Origin: Leptospira fletcheri
GTDB taxonomy: Bacteria > Spirochaetota > Leptospiria > Leptospirales > Leptospiraceae
NCBI RefSeq assembly: GCF_004769195.1
Contig: NZ_RQET01000013.1
Location: 62,001-126,000 of the forward strand
Reading direction: 5' to 3'
Length of the DNA stretch: 64,000 nucleotides
A program made the translations under genes and the position numbers. This document shows positions 42,285 to 51,170 of this stretch, in pieces. Position 1 is the stretch's first letter, and every line of letters starts with the position of its first letter. The notes below the pieces were generated by a model. The model saw only the letters and a program-made list of their open reading frames with translations, was not told the origin of the DNA and searched no databases.

Positions 42285-43484
42285 CTAGGCAGGGTCGCCT
42301 TTTTTCGTGGCGGACCGGACCGGAATCCAAGCGACTCCTTCGAATTTGCTTAGATCGAGGCGCTCCAATTCGAATTCTAGGACCCCGTCCCTCCACAAAT
42401 AGGAACCTTCCACATGGCTCTCTCCGGAATGCAGGGCCACTCCTAGAGAATATTTTCCGGATGAAAAATTCAGTGGAAAGCGGAAACTCGCGTGGACCCA
42501 CTCTCCTTCCCGTATCCCTCGCAATTCCTGACCGAGATGAAACGTATTCGTGCCGAAGGATCGAATTCCCCTGTGGTCATCTATATGGAACCCGAAAGTC
42601 AGCCGATCCACTCCACGATTGAATTTCGCGGAGATGGATAATTCCACTTCGGCTCCCACGGGCAAAAGGGAAGGATTGGTCCGATTTCCGTGGGAAAGCC
42701 GAATCGTCACCGAATCCAGAATACTTTCTCTCGGCTCCAAGACGGTTCCTTCCGCTGCGGAAGAAGCTGCGATGATCTGCATATATTCCCGGAATCCGCG
42801 AACGGGCTCTCCGTCGTACACCAACCTTCCCTTCTCCAAAATCAAAATCCGGGTACATACGGACTTCAGAAGTTCCAGGTCATGGCTTACGATCAGAGTC
42901 AAAGTTCCTTCCTCGGAAAATTTTCGGAATCGAGTCAGGCATTTCTGCTGAAAACTCGCGTCTCCCACAGCCAGAGCTTCGTCTACGATCAATATGTCCG
43001 GACGTTTCACCGTGGCCAAGGCGAACCCGAGTCGCATCGTCATCCCGGAGGAATAATTCTTCAACGGAACCTTTTTAAATTCGCTAAGTCCCGCAAAACG
43101 AAAGATCTCGTCCATGGAGGATAGAAGTTCCTGCGGATCTAAACCCCATACCAAACCGTTGTAATATAAGTTCTCTTCTCCCGACAATTCAGGATTAAAT
43201 CCCACTCCCAATTCCAGGATGGAACGGACCGATCCCCTCTTCTCCATTTTTCCGGAATCCGAGCGGGAAACTCCCGTTAGTAGTTTTAGAAGAGTGGATT
43301 TTCCGGCGCCGTTTCTACCGATAATTCCCAGAATTTCGCCTTTGTCGGCGGAAAAGCCGATATTGTCCAAAGCGATAAATTTGATATCCGATCCGAAATA
43401 TCCGAACGTCAAGGCGTTCCATAGCCGGTTCCAAGGTCGGCTATAGCCTGAATAAATCTTACGAATCCCTTCTACGCGTATCAA
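42285..43484 (-). CDS. polysaccharide ABC exporter ATPase, Wzt-like
   Basis: 399 residues. The ATPase domain (about 1-240) has Walker A GIIGRNGAGKSTLLKLL, signature LKNYSSGMTMRLGFALA and Walker B ILIVDEALAVGD. A C-terminal extension (250-399) is beta-rich, as in Wzt proteins that bind the O-antigen terminus before export. It would power export of an undecaprenyl-linked O-polysaccharide across the inner membrane. Its start overlaps the permease stop by four bases. The polymer is unknown. Confidence 0.9.
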   Translation of the reverse strand: MIRVEGIRKIYSGYSRPWNRLWNALTFGYFGSDIKFIALDNIGFSADKGEILGIIGRNGAGKSTLLKLLTGVSRSDSGKMEKRGSVRSILELGVGFNPELSGEENLYYNGLVWGLDPQELLSSMDEIFRFAGLSEFKKVPLKNYSSGMTMRLGFALATVKRPDILIVDEALAVGDASFQQKCLTRFRKFSEEGTLTLIVSHDLELLKSVCTRILILEKGRLVYDGEPVRGFREYMQIIAASSAAEGTVLEPRESILDSVTIRLSHGNRTNPSLLPVGAEVELSISAKFNRGVDRLTFGFHIDDHRGIRSFGTNTFHLGQELRGIREGEWVHASFRFPLNFSSGKYSLGVALHSGESHVEGSYLWRDGVLEFELERLDLSKFEGVAWIPVRSATKKGDPA

Positions 43485-44251
43485 AGGTGATCCAACACTA
43501 CTTGGTTCAGTTTCTTCCGACTTAATAATAAAATCATAATAAATAAACCTAAGAACGGAAGAAATTGTCCGACGTGAGCCTCCGGTTTATAATCGTTCAG
43601 TACGAAAGATCGAAAGAGTTCAAGAGGAAAAAAGAAAGGATTCCAAACGTTCATCTTTCCCAAAAATCCCGAAGGATGGTAGAGGACGGGAAGTCCCCAA
43701 AAAAGAAATTGCGACACGAGTCGGACCAAGGGAGAAATATCCCTCAGAATGATATTGATCCTACCCAGATAGCCGACCAAACAGGCCAAGAAAAAACCGG
43801 TCCCGCATGCCACCAAAAAGCCGGGAATGAATCCGGTCAGATTCGCGCTGCCGAACCAGACCAAACAAAAAAGAACGGGCAAAGCCGTGATCCCCCAATG
43901 CAACAAGTACTGGGAAAACGGAATCCAGAGAAAAATTTCCGGACCGAGAGAGGATCGTTTGATGAGATGGCGGTTGTCGGTCAGTATCCCAGTTCCTCGG
44001 ATCAGATATTCCTGGAGTGGAATCCAGAACAACAAACCGGTCAAAACGTACGAAAAATATTCCTTGGGATCTTCTCCTCCCGAACGCACGCCCAGAAAAT
44101 AAAAAACAACCGTGTAAATCAGGATCACGCTTGCATTCTGCAGAAACATCCAGGTCAAACCCAAAGCGGACCCGGCATACTGGAGGGCATAATCCCGCCT
44201 GACTAGAACGGATAGGATTCTAAGTTTTCGGAGAAATTTGGAAAGAAACAC
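43481..44251 (-). CDS. polysaccharide ABC exporter permease, Wzm-like
   Basis: 256 residues with six membrane helices, an ABC-2 type permease. The first segment LVRRDYALQYAGSALGLTWMFLQNASVILIYTVVF is typical of Wzm/TagG/RfbA permeases. Together with the downstream ATPase it forms a polysaccharide exporter. Its neighbours (Wzt-like, Ugd) support surface glycan export. No glycosyltransferases lie in this part of the window. Confidence 0.9.
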   Translation of the reverse strand: MFLSKFLRKLRILSVLVRRDYALQYAGSALGLTWMFLQNASVILIYTVVFYFLGVRSGGEDPKEYFSYVLTGLLFWIPLQEYLIRGTGILTDNRHLIKRSSLGPEIFLWIPFSQYLLHWGITALPVLFCLVWFGSANLTGFIPGFLVACGTGFFLACLVGYLGRINIILRDISPLVRLVSQFLFWGLPVLYHPSGFLGKMNVWNPFFFPLELFRSFVLNDYKPEAHVGQFLPFLGLFIMILLLSRKKLNQVVLDHL

Positions 44252-44288
44252 GAATACCTGGAGTTCGGAAAAGGAAGAAAAAAAACGC

Positions 44289-44897
44289 TCAATCCTCGTC
44301 TAGGCGAGTAGAATGTTTGCAGGAAAAGATCCCGTCAATTCCAAAAATCCAATGATCCAAAAGGCATACGTCCAATTCGGATAAAATCGAACCCAATCGA
44401 GTGTATACTTCCCAATCTTCCGGGCTCGGTTCCGAAGTCATTCCGGGGTGATTGTGGGCGATGATGACTTCCGTAGCCTCGTCGTTTAATACCATTCGAA
44501 CGAGATCTCTAGGATGAACTCCTACTTCCTCCAAGCTCCCTTTGGAAACGATCTCGACACGAAGCAGATTCCCTGCGGGAGAAACCGTCGCAAGAACGAA
44601 ACATTCCCTACGCATGGGTAGAAAGAGAGTTCGCATATATCTTGCCAAGGCAGTAGCGTCAAAAGCGGCGCCTTGGAGAGATTTGTATTTCAGACGCCTC
44701 GCAAGTTCTACGGAGGCCATCAAAACGGAAGCCTTTGCACTTCCAAGTCCTTGGACACGTAGGTTTCGGGCAATATCGATAGAGAGCAACCCACCCAACC
44801 CTCTGGTAATCCGGAGAATCTCCCGACTGAGATCCTCGATAGAACGATTTCGATCTCCCTTCCCCAAAAGGACCGCAATCAATTCCCAGTCATCCAA
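44289..44897 (-). CDS. radC: RadC/JAMM-domain protein, start uncertain
   Basis: 202 residues from TTG 44897. The C-terminal JAMM metalloprotease-like motif reads AHNHPGMTSEPSPED (HxH, then P-S-x-x-D). The N-terminal half has a helix-hairpin-helix-like region (VQGLGSAKASVLMASVELARR). RadC proteins are linked with mobile DNA and repair; their precise role is unclear. The family's opening PRxRLL...ALSDxELLA block is visible only if translation begins further upstream: PDPRTRIAYEADALDDWELIAVLLG is read in frame without stop, but no ATG, GTG or TTG precedes it. A CTG at 44960 could be the start. Confidence 0.85.
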   Translation of the reverse strand: MDDWELIAVLLGKGDRNRSIEDLSREILRITRGLGGLLSIDIARNLRVQGLGSAKASVLMASVELARRLKYKSLQGAAFDATALARYMRTLFLPMRRECFVLATVSPAGNLLRVEIVSKGSLEEVGVHPRDLVRMVLNDEATEVIIAHNHPGMTSEPSPEDWEVYTRLGSILSELDVCLLDHWIFGIDGIFSCKHSTRLDED

Positions 44898-44962
44898 GGC
44901 ATCCGCCTCATAGGCGATGCGGGTTCTTGGATCCGGCAGGGGACCGACAAACCTTCCCAGGA

Positions 44963-45187
44963 TTAGATCTTTCTCAGATTCTTTTTGCTCAGTTCGGACA
45001 GGGTTTCAGAAAACCAATTTCCGTCCTGAACCACTTCCCCATGGAAGGATTCTTCTAAATAATCTGCGAACGTCTTAGAGTCCGGCTCGATTGACCTTGC
45101 CCTCTCTCTCCAGTCGAACCCGGCCCCGGTAAGGCCTTTCCGACTTCTCTCATACGTTCCTGTATCTTGCAGAGATCGAATCATCAT
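44963..45187 (-). CDS. small protein of unknown function
   Basis: 74 residues, hydrophilic, no signal peptide, starting at ATG 45187 and ending just before the in-frame extension of radC. It has the middle stretch SKTFADYLEESFHGEVVQDGNWFSETLSELSKKN. I recognise no family. A well-formed promoter with a palindrome lies about 80 bases upstream, and radC follows directly, so both are probably on one transcript. The real reading of this gene and radC should be considered together, since the radC frame overlaps its end. Confidence 0.55.
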   Translation of the reverse strand: MMIRSLQDTGTYERSRKGLTGAGFDWRERARSIEPDSKTFADYLEESFHGEVVQDGNWFSETLSELSKKNLRKI

Positions 45188-45260
45188 ACTTTTTCTCTCC
45201 CTCGTCTATTTAGACGACATAAAGTTGGAAAAAACTCACGAATAATCTACTAAACGGATA

Positions 45261-45294
45261 GGTATATACTATACCGAAATATAGTTACCGTCAA
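45261..45294 (-). promoter_or_regulatory. sigma70-like promoter with nested palindromes
   Basis: On the minus strand TTGACG (45294-45289) and TAGTAT (45271-45266) stand 17 bases apart. Two inverted repeats cover the spacer and -10: ACTATA/TATAGT at 45268-45285 with a six-base centre, and GGTATA/TATACC at 45261-45275 with a three-base centre. An operator overlapping a promoter is the likely reading. It would drive the 74-residue gene and radC; it may also influence the divergent plus-strand pair. Confidence 0.5.
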
Positions 45295-45463
45295 GCGTTT
45301 ACTAATTTTTTCTTAGTGAAATCTTCCGGCGGTTTGTTTTCCGCTTTTTTCATTGTATCTTCCCCTCCGGACAAATCTGTCGAACCGGGGAGAAAAATTC
45401 GAAAAAAGGAGCTTTCCAGAGGAATTTCCCGCGGGATCCGACGGAACAGAAACCTGTCCCCCC

Positions 45464-46333
45464 GTGATCCGAACGATCTTCCGGGGATTTCTGCTTTTTC
45501 CTTTTTCTCCCTGTTTCGCTTCCCCTACGTTTCCCTTGGAATGGCTGGCTTCTCCCTGGCGACAAGAGGCGGAATTTTCCATTCTAGGCAGATGGGAAGC
45601 GGAGACCAAACCGAGGGTCGGGGCCTCCGTTCAAATTCCTCTTTCCAACCTCGAGGACGGAAAACTCAAATTGAGATGGATTTGGTTGGACCCGAAAGGT
45701 TATCCTCGACCGAACCATTCCTTAGGAATCAGCTTCCTTTCCCAGGAAATGTACGGAATTCGAACCGTACTTCGAATCGGACTTTCCCCGGAATCCCAGC
45801 ACGCGTCTCTAGGCTTCCTTCACCGAAAAACAGAGCTCAGCTTCCTCTTGGAGAATCGGATCGAGACCAAAAGGATAGGTGTTCTAGTCCGAGCGGATCC
45901 GTATGGAAATCTCGGATTGAGCTTGAGCGGAGAAAGATCCGTCGACGGATCCGGATTCGTGGAAACGAAATTCACCATCGGGTTCACATGGACGGAGAAT
46001 CAAATCTCGGGAGAACTCCTGGCCCGGAAAGAAACGCCGGGTCTTGTCGGCTTTTCCTCCATCGGACTTTCCACCGGATCTTTTTCTGAAAATCGTCCGA
46101 CGATCAGCTCTTCGACGAAAAGCCCTTCCTCCAAACCGCCGGAGGTCCCTTTTTCCGGTCTGACGGTAGACGAATTATTAAAGTTAGGCTTCCCGCTACC
46201 GGAGGCCGCAATGATTTCCGATTGGTCCCGTTCGGGAGAAGGATCTTTCCGAAAAAAATTGGAAACTCTGGAAATCTCGAAACGGAAGAGGATCCTGTAT
46301 CTTCTGATCCAAAAAGCGAGGACGACATCCTGA
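45464..46333 (+). CDS. exported beta-rich protein with C-terminal helix-hairpin-helix
   Basis: About 289 residues from GTG 45464. A signal peptide (RTIFRGFLLFPFSPCFAS) starts the protein. The main part has alternating strands with many Gly, Ser and aromatic residues (GNLGLSLSGERSVDGSGFVETKFTIGFTWTE type), like an outer-membrane barrel or a large beta sheet. A linker rich in Ser and Pro follows, then LTVDELLKLGFPLPEAAMISDWSRSG, which resembles a helix-hairpin-helix. The family is not recognised. The open frame reaches further upstream, but the signal peptide sets the start. The next gene is coupled to it by a four-base overlap. Confidence 0.6.
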   Translation: MIRTIFRGFLLFPFSPCFASPTFPLEWLASPWRQEAEFSILGRWEAETKPRVGASVQIPLSNLEDGKLKLRWIWLDPKGYPRPNHSLGISFLSQEMYGIRTVLRIGLSPESQHASLGFLHRKTELSFLLENRIETKRIGVLVRADPYGNLGLSLSGERSVDGSGFVETKFTIGFTWTENQISGELLARKETPGLVGFSSIGLSTGSFSENRPTISSSTKSPSSKPPEVPFSGLTVDELLKLGFPLPEAAMISDWSRSGEGSFRKKLETLEISKRKRILYLLIQKARTTS

Positions 46334-47694
46334 GAATTTTCGCTTTTCTTTCGCTTCTATTCTGTTTCGTAAGTTCCGCTACGGGCAAGGAAACCGTTTC
46401 TCCGCTCGCGATAGGCGGATCGTTTTCCACATACGATTCCAGATTTTTTTCGGACACAAAAGATACGGTCTGGTTGAGAACGGAATTTTGCACGAGCAAA
46501 GGTGGGAGCTCCGAGAAAGAGGAAAAAATTCCCTGCGTTCCTTCCAAACTTTTTTTGGAGAAAAGAAATGAACGTCCGCTTGCCTCCGGTTCCGTAGAAA
46601 CGAACCGAATGTATCTTTCCTACGGAAACAGATTTAAACCGTCTAGGCACTTCTTTTTCCTGAGGGAGAACTTCGAGTTTTCCTCCTTTCCTTATCTGGA
46701 ACAACCGACGATCCGCTCGGCGTTTTTGGGCGGGTTCCTGGGACAAAGCATGGGAAGCCTCTATTACGCGGAAAAAGGAGCCTCCAAACGTCCCGGCTTT
46801 TTTCTGAAACCCTTCGGCGAAACGTCCGAATTCGCTTATTCTCCCGAAACGAAAGAAGGATTTATTCTATTAGAAATTCCGAATTCTTTTCGGAAGAAAA
46901 GTCCGGAATCTTCCTTTGGTTTCCGGCTGGAGGCGTTCGGCACGAAACAGGATCCGAACGGAATCTTATCCGCGTACTGGCAGGATCCCGTCCGGGCCCG
47001 GAGATTCTTTATCTCCGGATATCAAGGAATTTCTTCCCGACTCTTTACCCTCTCTTCCCCCTCCGATCCGGGGGAAAAAGGAAAATTCCTAAGGCTGGTA
47101 TGGGAGCCGGGATATTACCGGAAATTGGAGGCGGTGCAACTCGAACGCTCCGCCTCGGATCCGGTCGGATCGGACAAACGAATTGCAAAAGGGATCTTCG
47201 GGAAATTGGGACTTTTCATCACGGCTTGGGGCGCGGTCTCCGCTCAAATTCGAACCTATCGATTCTACGACAGGACGGATTGGACCGTCGGGAAAGGACT
47301 CTATTATGGATTTCAGAAAAGGCTTTGGAGCTGGGAAATCGGACAGGAATGGAGGGAAAACGGGGACAAACTCACGGAAGCGACGGCCCGCCTCCACTTT
47401 CCGGAACATTGGAAGCTACAACTTTCGGTCCTTGCCGCAAAGGAGAAAAATCGCGAACCCGCTTTCGTTGAGGAATCTCTGACTCCGGAGGAAACCGGAT
47501 TGAGGTTAACGGACAAACCCGTGTACATATTCGCTCGGATTTATCACCCTTATTTCGCTCTTACGCTACGGCATACAAGAGGATTAGACTCCAAAGGGGA
47601 CTCGCTCAGCGCTAGATTCCAATTCTTCCTTCCTTTGTCGGAAGATTCCGTCGACTCGGTTCAGGAGAATCGGATCAGTCCAGCTTTACCCTAA
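46330..47694 (+). CDS. probable outer-membrane beta-barrel protein, CTG start
   Basis: About 454 residues if started at CTG 46330, read as Met. From there a normal signal peptide appears (RIFAFLSLLFCFVSSATG), followed by a long beta-rich sequence with many aromatic residues and YxFxR-like strand ends, consistent with an outer-membrane barrel. The CTG lies in CTGA, overlapping the stop of the previous gene, and GAGG sits eight bases before it. Upstream in-frame codons to TTG 46222 would put a 36-residue hydrophilic stretch before the signal. I recognise no family. Its 3' end overlaps pssA by 20 bases. Confidence 0.6.
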   Translation: MRIFAFLSLLFCFVSSATGKETVSPLAIGGSFSTYDSRFFSDTKDTVWLRTEFCTSKGGSSEKEEKIPCVPSKLFLEKRNERPLASGSVETNRMYLSYGNRFKPSRHFFFLRENFEFSSFPYLEQPTIRSAFLGGFLGQSMGSLYYAEKGASKRPGFFLKPFGETSEFAYSPETKEGFILLEIPNSFRKKSPESSFGFRLEAFGTKQDPNGILSAYWQDPVRARRFFISGYQGISSRLFTLSSPSDPGEKGKFLRLVWEPGYYRKLEAVQLERSASDPVGSDKRIAKGIFGKLGLFITAWGAVSAQIRTYRFYDRTDWTVGKGLYYGFQKRLWSWEIGQEWRENGDKLTEATARLHFPEHWKLQLSVLAAKEKNREPAFVEESLTPEETGLRLTDKPVYIFARIYHPYFALTLRHTRGLDSKGDSLSARFQFFLPLSEDSVDSVQENRISPALP

Positions 47695-48430
47695 AGTCCT
47701 GGAGAACATGAATGATAAACGTAATCAGTCCGGAGAAAATATAAAGAAAGATCAGACCGTAAATCAGCCAAGGCCAGCGATGGAACCCGACGAAAAAGAG
47801 AAGCACGGTTGCGGAAGCCAACATCAATACCGCTTTTCCCGGTGTCAGTTTGGATCGAATCGCAACTTGCGGTTTCCCGTAACGCACGTTGGAAACCATC
47901 AGAATCGCGACGAGAAGAAAAAGAGGAATCGTCACCCAATGCGGAATCGTGTCCCTGTTAAGAAAGATAGGAAGAAATCCGATCGTAACCCCGGCCACCG
48001 GAGACGGAAGACCGGTAAACGAACCCGGCTCGTGAGCCACGTTGAACCGCGCCAAACGATAGGCGGCGCAGATCGGAAAAACGGCAGCCATAAGCATTCC
48101 GATCGGAAAGAGATTCTCTTTTCCGAACACATCGATCTTATATTCGCTCAATACTATATTATAAAAAAGGAAACCCGGTGCGATACCGAAAGCCGTCAAA
48201 TCGGCCAGACTATCCAAATCCGCGCCCAGTTCGCTCGTGGCATCCAACGCCCTTGCGACCATGCCGTCCAGCCCGTCGCAGATCGCGGCCAGAAGTATAA
48301 AGAAACCGCTTAATATATAGCCTTGGGATCCGCTCCCGGCGGTCTCGGACGCGATCAGTATGGAAACGAATCCCATAGTAAGATTTCCTAACGTGATCGT
48401 ATTGGGGATCCAATTCAGTTTACGATTCAT
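47675..48430 (-). CDS. pssA: CDP-diacylglycerol--serine O-phosphatidyltransferase
   Basis: 251 residues from ATG 48430, with about eight helices. Makes phosphatidylserine, precursor of phosphatidylethanolamine, in the inner membrane. The CDP-alcohol transferase motif is complete: [26 protein letters not shown] (first part quoted only to show the two Asp clusters). [12 protein letters not shown] near the start is typical of PssA. The open frame runs further upstream, but ATG 48430 sits in a four-base overlap with tsaD. A phosphatidylcholine synthase is a less likely alternative. Confidence 0.9.
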   Translation of the reverse strand: MNRKLNWIPNTITLGNLTMGFVSILIASETAGSGSQGYILSGFFILLAAICDGLDGMVARALDATSELGADLDSLADLTAFGIAPGFLFYNIVLSEYKIDVFGKENLFPIGMLMAAVFPICAAYRLARFNVAHEPGSFTGLPSPVAGVTIGFLPIFLNRDTIPHWVTIPLFLLVAILMVSNVRYGKPQVAIRSKLTPGKAVLMLASATVLLFFVGFHRWPWLIYGLIFLYIFSGLITFIIHVLQDFRVKLD

Positions 48431-49443
48431 ACATACGTCTCCTGTCTCACTGGACTGACCGTAAATTCCAAACCTGTGGAATATCCTTTCCGAAATAAAT
48501 AATAACCCAGAGTTGCAACCATAGCTCCGTTGTCCGTGCAAAGGATCTTTTTAGCGGGGGCAAATAATTCCAGAGAATTTTTTTCCGCGAACTTCCGAAG
48601 TCTGTTTTTTAGAGTGGAATTCGCCAAAACTCCTCCCGCAGCGATGATTCTCCTGCATCCGGTCACGGAAACGGCTCTTTTCAGATTTCTTTCCACCAGC
48701 TCGAAGGCTGTATTCTGAAAATGATAGCAAACCTTCGGAACGGAAAGTTCGGGGCGTTTCGCAATCAAATGAGCCACGGCGGTCTTTAACCCGGAAAAGG
48801 AAAAGGCTACGCGATCCTGTTCCAGATTCCGTAACAAGGGGGGAAGTAAATCCTTTTCACCCTTCTCAGGAACGTATTTGGATGCTTCTTCTTCGATTGC
48901 GGGTCCGCCCGGATATGGCAATTCCAGCAATCCGGCCACCTTATCGAAGGCTTCTCCTAAGGCATCATCCATGGTATCCCCTACGGTTTCCATCCTTCCG
49001 AACTCGGGAATCCGGTAGATTGCGGAATTTCCCCCGGACAATAATAGGCCGAGGGCAGGAAAAATCGGTTCCACTCCTTCCAACTGTAAAACCGCGAAGT
49101 GTGATTGCAAATGACAAACCGGAACGATCGGAGTCCGAAAAACCGCATGGATGCATCTGGCTAGCTGCGCCCCGATCATCAAAGAACCGGTTAGTCCGGG
49201 AGAGCGAGTGACCGCCACGTAATCCAGATCCTCAAATTCTATGCCCGCTTCCTCCATCGACTCGGAGAGCACTACATTGATTTTTTCCAGATGGGAGCGG
49301 GACGCGATTTCCGGTACAACTCCGCGAAAAGGTTTGTGAAGATCGATCTGGCTGAAAATCTTGAGGGACAAGATCTCCCTCCCGTCTTTGACGATACCCA
49401 CGCTTGTTTCGTCGCAACTGCTTTCTATACCGAGCCCGATCAT
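48427..49443 (-). CDS. tsaD: tRNA N6-threonylcarbamoyladenosine transferase subunit TsaD
   Basis: 338 residues. Transfers the threonylcarbamoyl group to A37 of ANN-decoding tRNAs with TsaB and TsaE. It starts [17 protein letters not shown]; the metal ligands lie in [10 protein letters not shown] (His-x3-His) and the last Asp in [20 protein letters not shown] is the nucleotide loop. It is complete and overlaps pssA by four bases; ctpA lies ten bases upstream on the same strand. Confidence 0.96.
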   Translation of the reverse strand: MIGLGIESSCDETSVGIVKDGREILSLKIFSQIDLHKPFRGVVPEIASRSHLEKINVVLSESMEEAGIEFEDLDYVAVTRSPGLTGSLMIGAQLARCIHAVFRTPIVPVCHLQSHFAVLQLEGVEPIFPALGLLLSGGNSAIYRIPEFGRMETVGDTMDDALGEAFDKVAGLLELPYPGGPAIEEEASKYVPEKGEKDLLPPLLRNLEQDRVAFSFSGLKTAVAHLIAKRPELSVPKVCYHFQNTAFELVERNLKRAVSVTGCRRIIAAGGVLANSTLKNRLRKFAEKNSLELFAPAKKILCTDNGAMVATLGYYLFRKGYSTGLEFTVSPVRQETYV

Positions 49444-49453
49444 TGGGAGTAGA

Positions 49454-50824
49454 CTAGGATTTTCTTTCCGACAGGATTTCGAGGGCCTTACGTAGTTGAG
49501 GATCCAAATCCACGTCGGTTAACGTCCTTTCCTTTTCCGTTTGGGTCCTATTTTTATACAAGATCCTAGCTACGTCGGAGGAAAGTTTGATTCCCTGCTC
49601 CTTCAGCGCCTTTTCAAAATGCTGAAAATTCGATTCGCTATAGTCGGGATATTTCGCGATCAGAGGATCCAAAAGTTTTTTTTCCCCGATCTTCCTGAGA
49701 TAGAAACGATCGTCTTCCGTCGGCTCTATGGCTTTTACCACTACGTCCGGCTGGATTCCTTTCCCGTGCAGAGAACGACCGGAAGGCGTATAGTATTTCT
49801 GTACCGTTAGTTTCACCGCCATGCCGTGCGAGAGAGAATATACGAATTGCACAGAACCTTTTCCGTAAGAAGTCGTGCCTAAGATTTTTGCCCGACCGTG
49901 ATCCTGCATGGCCCCGGCAAAAATCTCGGAGGCGGAGGCGGACCCCTCATTGATCAACACGATCATCGGGATTTTGGTGAATTTATCGGGGGAATTCGAG
50001 GACTTGGAAGTGTCCGCGAGTTCTCCTCCCCTACCTCTTACCGAGACGATATCTAACCCTGGAGCTAAAAAAAGATCGGAAAGAGCGGATGCCAAGGGCA
50101 AGAGTCCTCCCGGATTCATCCGTAGGTCTACGATCAATCCTTCCGCTTTCTTCTCAGACAATGACTTGAGTTGCTTTTTAAATTCTTCCAGGGTATTTTC
50201 GCCCATGAATTGGTTTAAGCGAATATAACCGACTTTTTCCTTATTGAAATAATTCGATCTTACGTAACGGATCTGGATATTTTCACGGACCAAGGTAAGC
50301 TGGACCGGCTCTTTTTGGTTCTTTCTTTCTATCTTGATCGTCACCGAAGACCCGGGTTTTCCGCGCATCAATTTGATCCCTTCGGAATATCCTAGGTTTG
50401 CCGTGCTCTTACCGTCGATTTCCACGATTCGATCCTGAGGTAGGATCCCGGCACGCATAGCCGGAGTATCTTCGATCGGAGAAACGACCACGATGGCTCC
50501 GTCCGAAAAAGCGACTTCCATTCCCAATCCGCCGAAGCTCCCGCGGGTTTCCTCCTTCATCTGCCGGTATTCTTCCTCGTCCAAAAAATTGGAATGAGGA
50601 TCTCCCAAAGAGGCGATCAGTCCTTTGATCGCTCCGACAAACGCCTTTTCCTCGTTGACCGGTTCCACGTAACCGTTTTGGACCAATCCCAAAACTTCAT
50701 GGAACAATTGCAGGTATTTCTCCGATGTTTCGGAAATCGCACGAACAGGAGAAGGGCGAAATACGAGAGCAACACTCAGAACCAGAACGGCTCCGACCCA
50801 AAACAACCTTTCCTTATTTTTCAT
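49454..50824 (-). CDS. S41-family carboxyl-terminal processing protease
   Basis: 456 residues. A signal anchor (8-28) is followed by an N-terminal helical region, a PDZ domain (about 95-185, [30 protein letters not shown]) and the S41 peptidase domain. The Ser-Lys dyad is present, Ser in [13 protein letters not shown] and Lys in TSYGKGSVQ. Such proteases (CtpA, Prc) trim or degrade periplasmic proteins with specific C-termini. The last 80 residues are charged. Its start overlaps a small lipoprotein gene by four bases, which could encode an adaptor; this is inference. Confidence 0.93.
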   Translation of the reverse strand: MKNKERLFWVGAVLVLSVALVFRPSPVRAISETSEKYLQLFHEVLGLVQNGYVEPVNEEKAFVGAIKGLIASLGDPHSNFLDEEEYRQMKEETRGSFGGLGMEVAFSDGAIVVVSPIEDTPAMRAGILPQDRIVEIDGKSTANLGYSEGIKLMRGKPGSSVTIKIERKNQKEPVQLTLVRENIQIRYVRSNYFNKEKVGYIRLNQFMGENTLEEFKKQLKSLSEKKAEGLIVDLRMNPGGLLPLASALSDLFLAPGLDIVSVRGRGGELADTSKSSNSPDKFTKIPMIVLINEGSASASEIFAGAMQDHGRAKILGTTSYGKGSVQFVYSLSHGMAVKLTVQKYYTPSGRSLHGKGIQPDVVVKAIEPTEDDRFYLRKIGEKKLLDPLIAKYPDYSESNFQHFEKALKEQGIKLSSDVARILYKNRTQTEKERTLTDVDLDPQLRKALEILSERKS

Positions 50825-51114
50825 TCTTCTTTTACCAAGCGGGAATAGATCGAAGGATGCTTCTCTTCCAAAGCCTTGAATAGAGCGGAGGAATCCAAAC
50901 TATAACGTTCACAAGCGGCTAAGAAGATCTGTTTGTCCGTTTGGATCGGTTTTTCGGAAACGGCGGAAAGTCTTTCCCCGAACCTAACCTCCGCAAGATA
51001 ATCCAACACTAATTTCAATTCCGCGTCCCCGATCTCCTTTTTGGGAGAAGCACAAACGACGAAGAAAAACAGGAGAAAAGCCGCGAATTTACGGTACGTT
51101 GAAGGGAATTTCAC
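50821..51114 (-). CDS. small putative lipoprotein upstream of the S41 protease
   Basis: 97 residues. A basic start and a hydrophobic run (FAAFLLFFFVVC) end in Cys21, a fair spirochaetal lipobox. The mature part is helical and charged, and contains ACERYSLDSSALFKALEEKHP. I recognise no family. The stop overlaps the protease ATG by four bases, so the two are translated together and the product may work with the protease. Confidence 0.7.
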   Translation of the reverse strand: MKFPSTYRKFAAFLLFFFVVCASPKKEIGDAELKLVLDYLAEVRFGERLSAVSEKPIQTDKQIFLAACERYSLDSSALFKALEEKHPSIYSRLVKEE

Positions 51115-51170
51115 TCTTTCAGAATTTTTTTCCCGTCGGAAGAAAGTGTCAACTCGGAATTCGGTCCCGC

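Noticed and set aside
45316..46089. 257-codon open frame over the first envelope gene
   Set aside because: Arg/Ser-rich shadow in another phase; the chosen frame has a signal peptide and beta pattern.
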